Below, piece after piece: positions 16,320 through 16,600 of a stretch of 16,600 nt of DNA; position 1 is the first letter of the stretch, and every line of letters begins with the position of its first letter. Below the pieces are notes generated by a model that had not been told where the DNA came from, did not search any database, and worked only from the letters and a program-made list of their open reading frames with translations. The position numbers and the translations under genes were made by a program. The DNA comes from CAYOXD01 sp964407825 (GTDB lineage Bacteria > Desulfobacterota > Desulfobacteria > Desulfobacterales > JAFDDL01). Location: contig CAYOXD010000065.1 in assembly GCA_964407825.1 (NCBI GenBank), positions 1 to 16,600 on the forward strand, given 5' to 3'.

Positions 16320-16600
16320 ATGAAATCATTTTCCAATGTTTACGGAAATCTCGAAACCTTGTACGAGAGCGGGAACACCGTTGTCTACCGGGGTCTCGCC
16401 TTGCGGGATGCCCCCGCCCCGCCGGTGATTCTCAAACTCCTCAAGCAGGATTATCCGGCCCATGAGGAGCTGGCCCGATATCAACAGGAATATGACATCA
16501 CGAGTCGGCTTGAAATCGACGAGGTGATCCGGCCCCTGAGAAAGGAAACCCTGGACGACCGCCCCGTCCTTGTTTTCGAGGATATCGGTGGCCAGTCCCT
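16320..16600 (+). CDS. Ser/Thr protein kinase-like protein, N-terminus (continues beyond window)
   Basis: An open frame from the ATG at 16320 runs to the window end without a stop, giving 93 residues. It begins like a eukaryotic-type kinase domain. LYESGNTVVYRGLALRD (14-30) corresponds to the glycine-rich loop region. VILKLLK carries the likely ATP-binding Lys39, and YQQEYDI supplies a likely helix C glutamate (Glu57). VLVFEDIGGQS (83-93) fits strand 5 and the hinge. This head closely resembles the large multidomain kinases of cyanobacteria and deltaproteobacteria (kinase, AAA-type ATPase, GAF, then histidine kinase); that larger architecture is inferred, because the rest lies outside the window. 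The ribosome binding site is weak (GGGAATAG). The divergent position opposite a phosphorelay operon suggests shared control. Confidence 0.8.
   Translation, partial: MKSFSNVYGNLETLYESGNTVVYRGLALRDAPAPPVILKLLKQDYPAHEELARYQQEYDITSRLEIDEVIRPLRKETLDDRPVLVFEDIGGQS

Overview
The window is GC-rich, densely coded bacterial chromosome. Several things point to a deltaproteobacterial-type organism (Desulfobacterota, Myxococcota or a relative): three large hybrid sensor kinases, a CheR embedded in a phosphorelay operon, the start of a Ser/Thr kinase of the multidomain signalling type, a DUF5320 protein, and a possible remnant of a formate-dehydrogenase-like molybdoenzyme. This placement is inference; no marker gene fixes the taxon.

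Layout. 1-1545 (+): the 3' part of a PiT phosphate transporter followed by its DUF47/PhoU-like partner. 1701-2359 (-): a Phd/YefM-VapC toxin-antitoxin pair with a readable promoter and a TGTACA-type operator. About 2406-2600 (-): a fragment resembling a molybdopterin oxidoreductase. 2705-3256 (-): a DUF5320 protein behind a small unknown ORF. 3546-3677 (-): tRNA-Leu(UAA) with an intrinsic terminator. 3782-6100 (-): a membrane hybrid kinase with two PAS domains and a receiver, behind a good sigma70-type promoter. 6315-6491 (-): a 58-residue Cys-rich protein. 6752-8106 (+): a two-gene unit of an HTH protein and a SAM-methyltransferase-like protein. 8173-9285 (-): tRNA-guanine transglycosylase (tgt).

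9439-15951 (-) is a tight three-gene signalling operon. It is transcribed as a 1178-residue membrane kinase with three receivers, then CheR, then a soluble REC-PAS-kinase-REC protein. Junctions are 8 and 13 bases. The first receiver of the large kinase has Gly in place of the phospho-acceptor Asp. Divergent from this operon, across a 368-base gap holding a 16-base palindrome, starts a Ser/Thr-kinase-like gene (16320 to the window end).

Functionally, the window combines phosphate uptake, tRNA decoding and modification, and a large share (over 9 kb) of His-Asp signalling. No mobile element, CRISPR array or rRNA was seen. No clearly new system is proven. The most promising candidates are the kinase-CheR-kinase operon with its pseudo-receiver and no CheB, the HTH-methyltransferase pair, and the TGT with an altered tRNA-contact motif.
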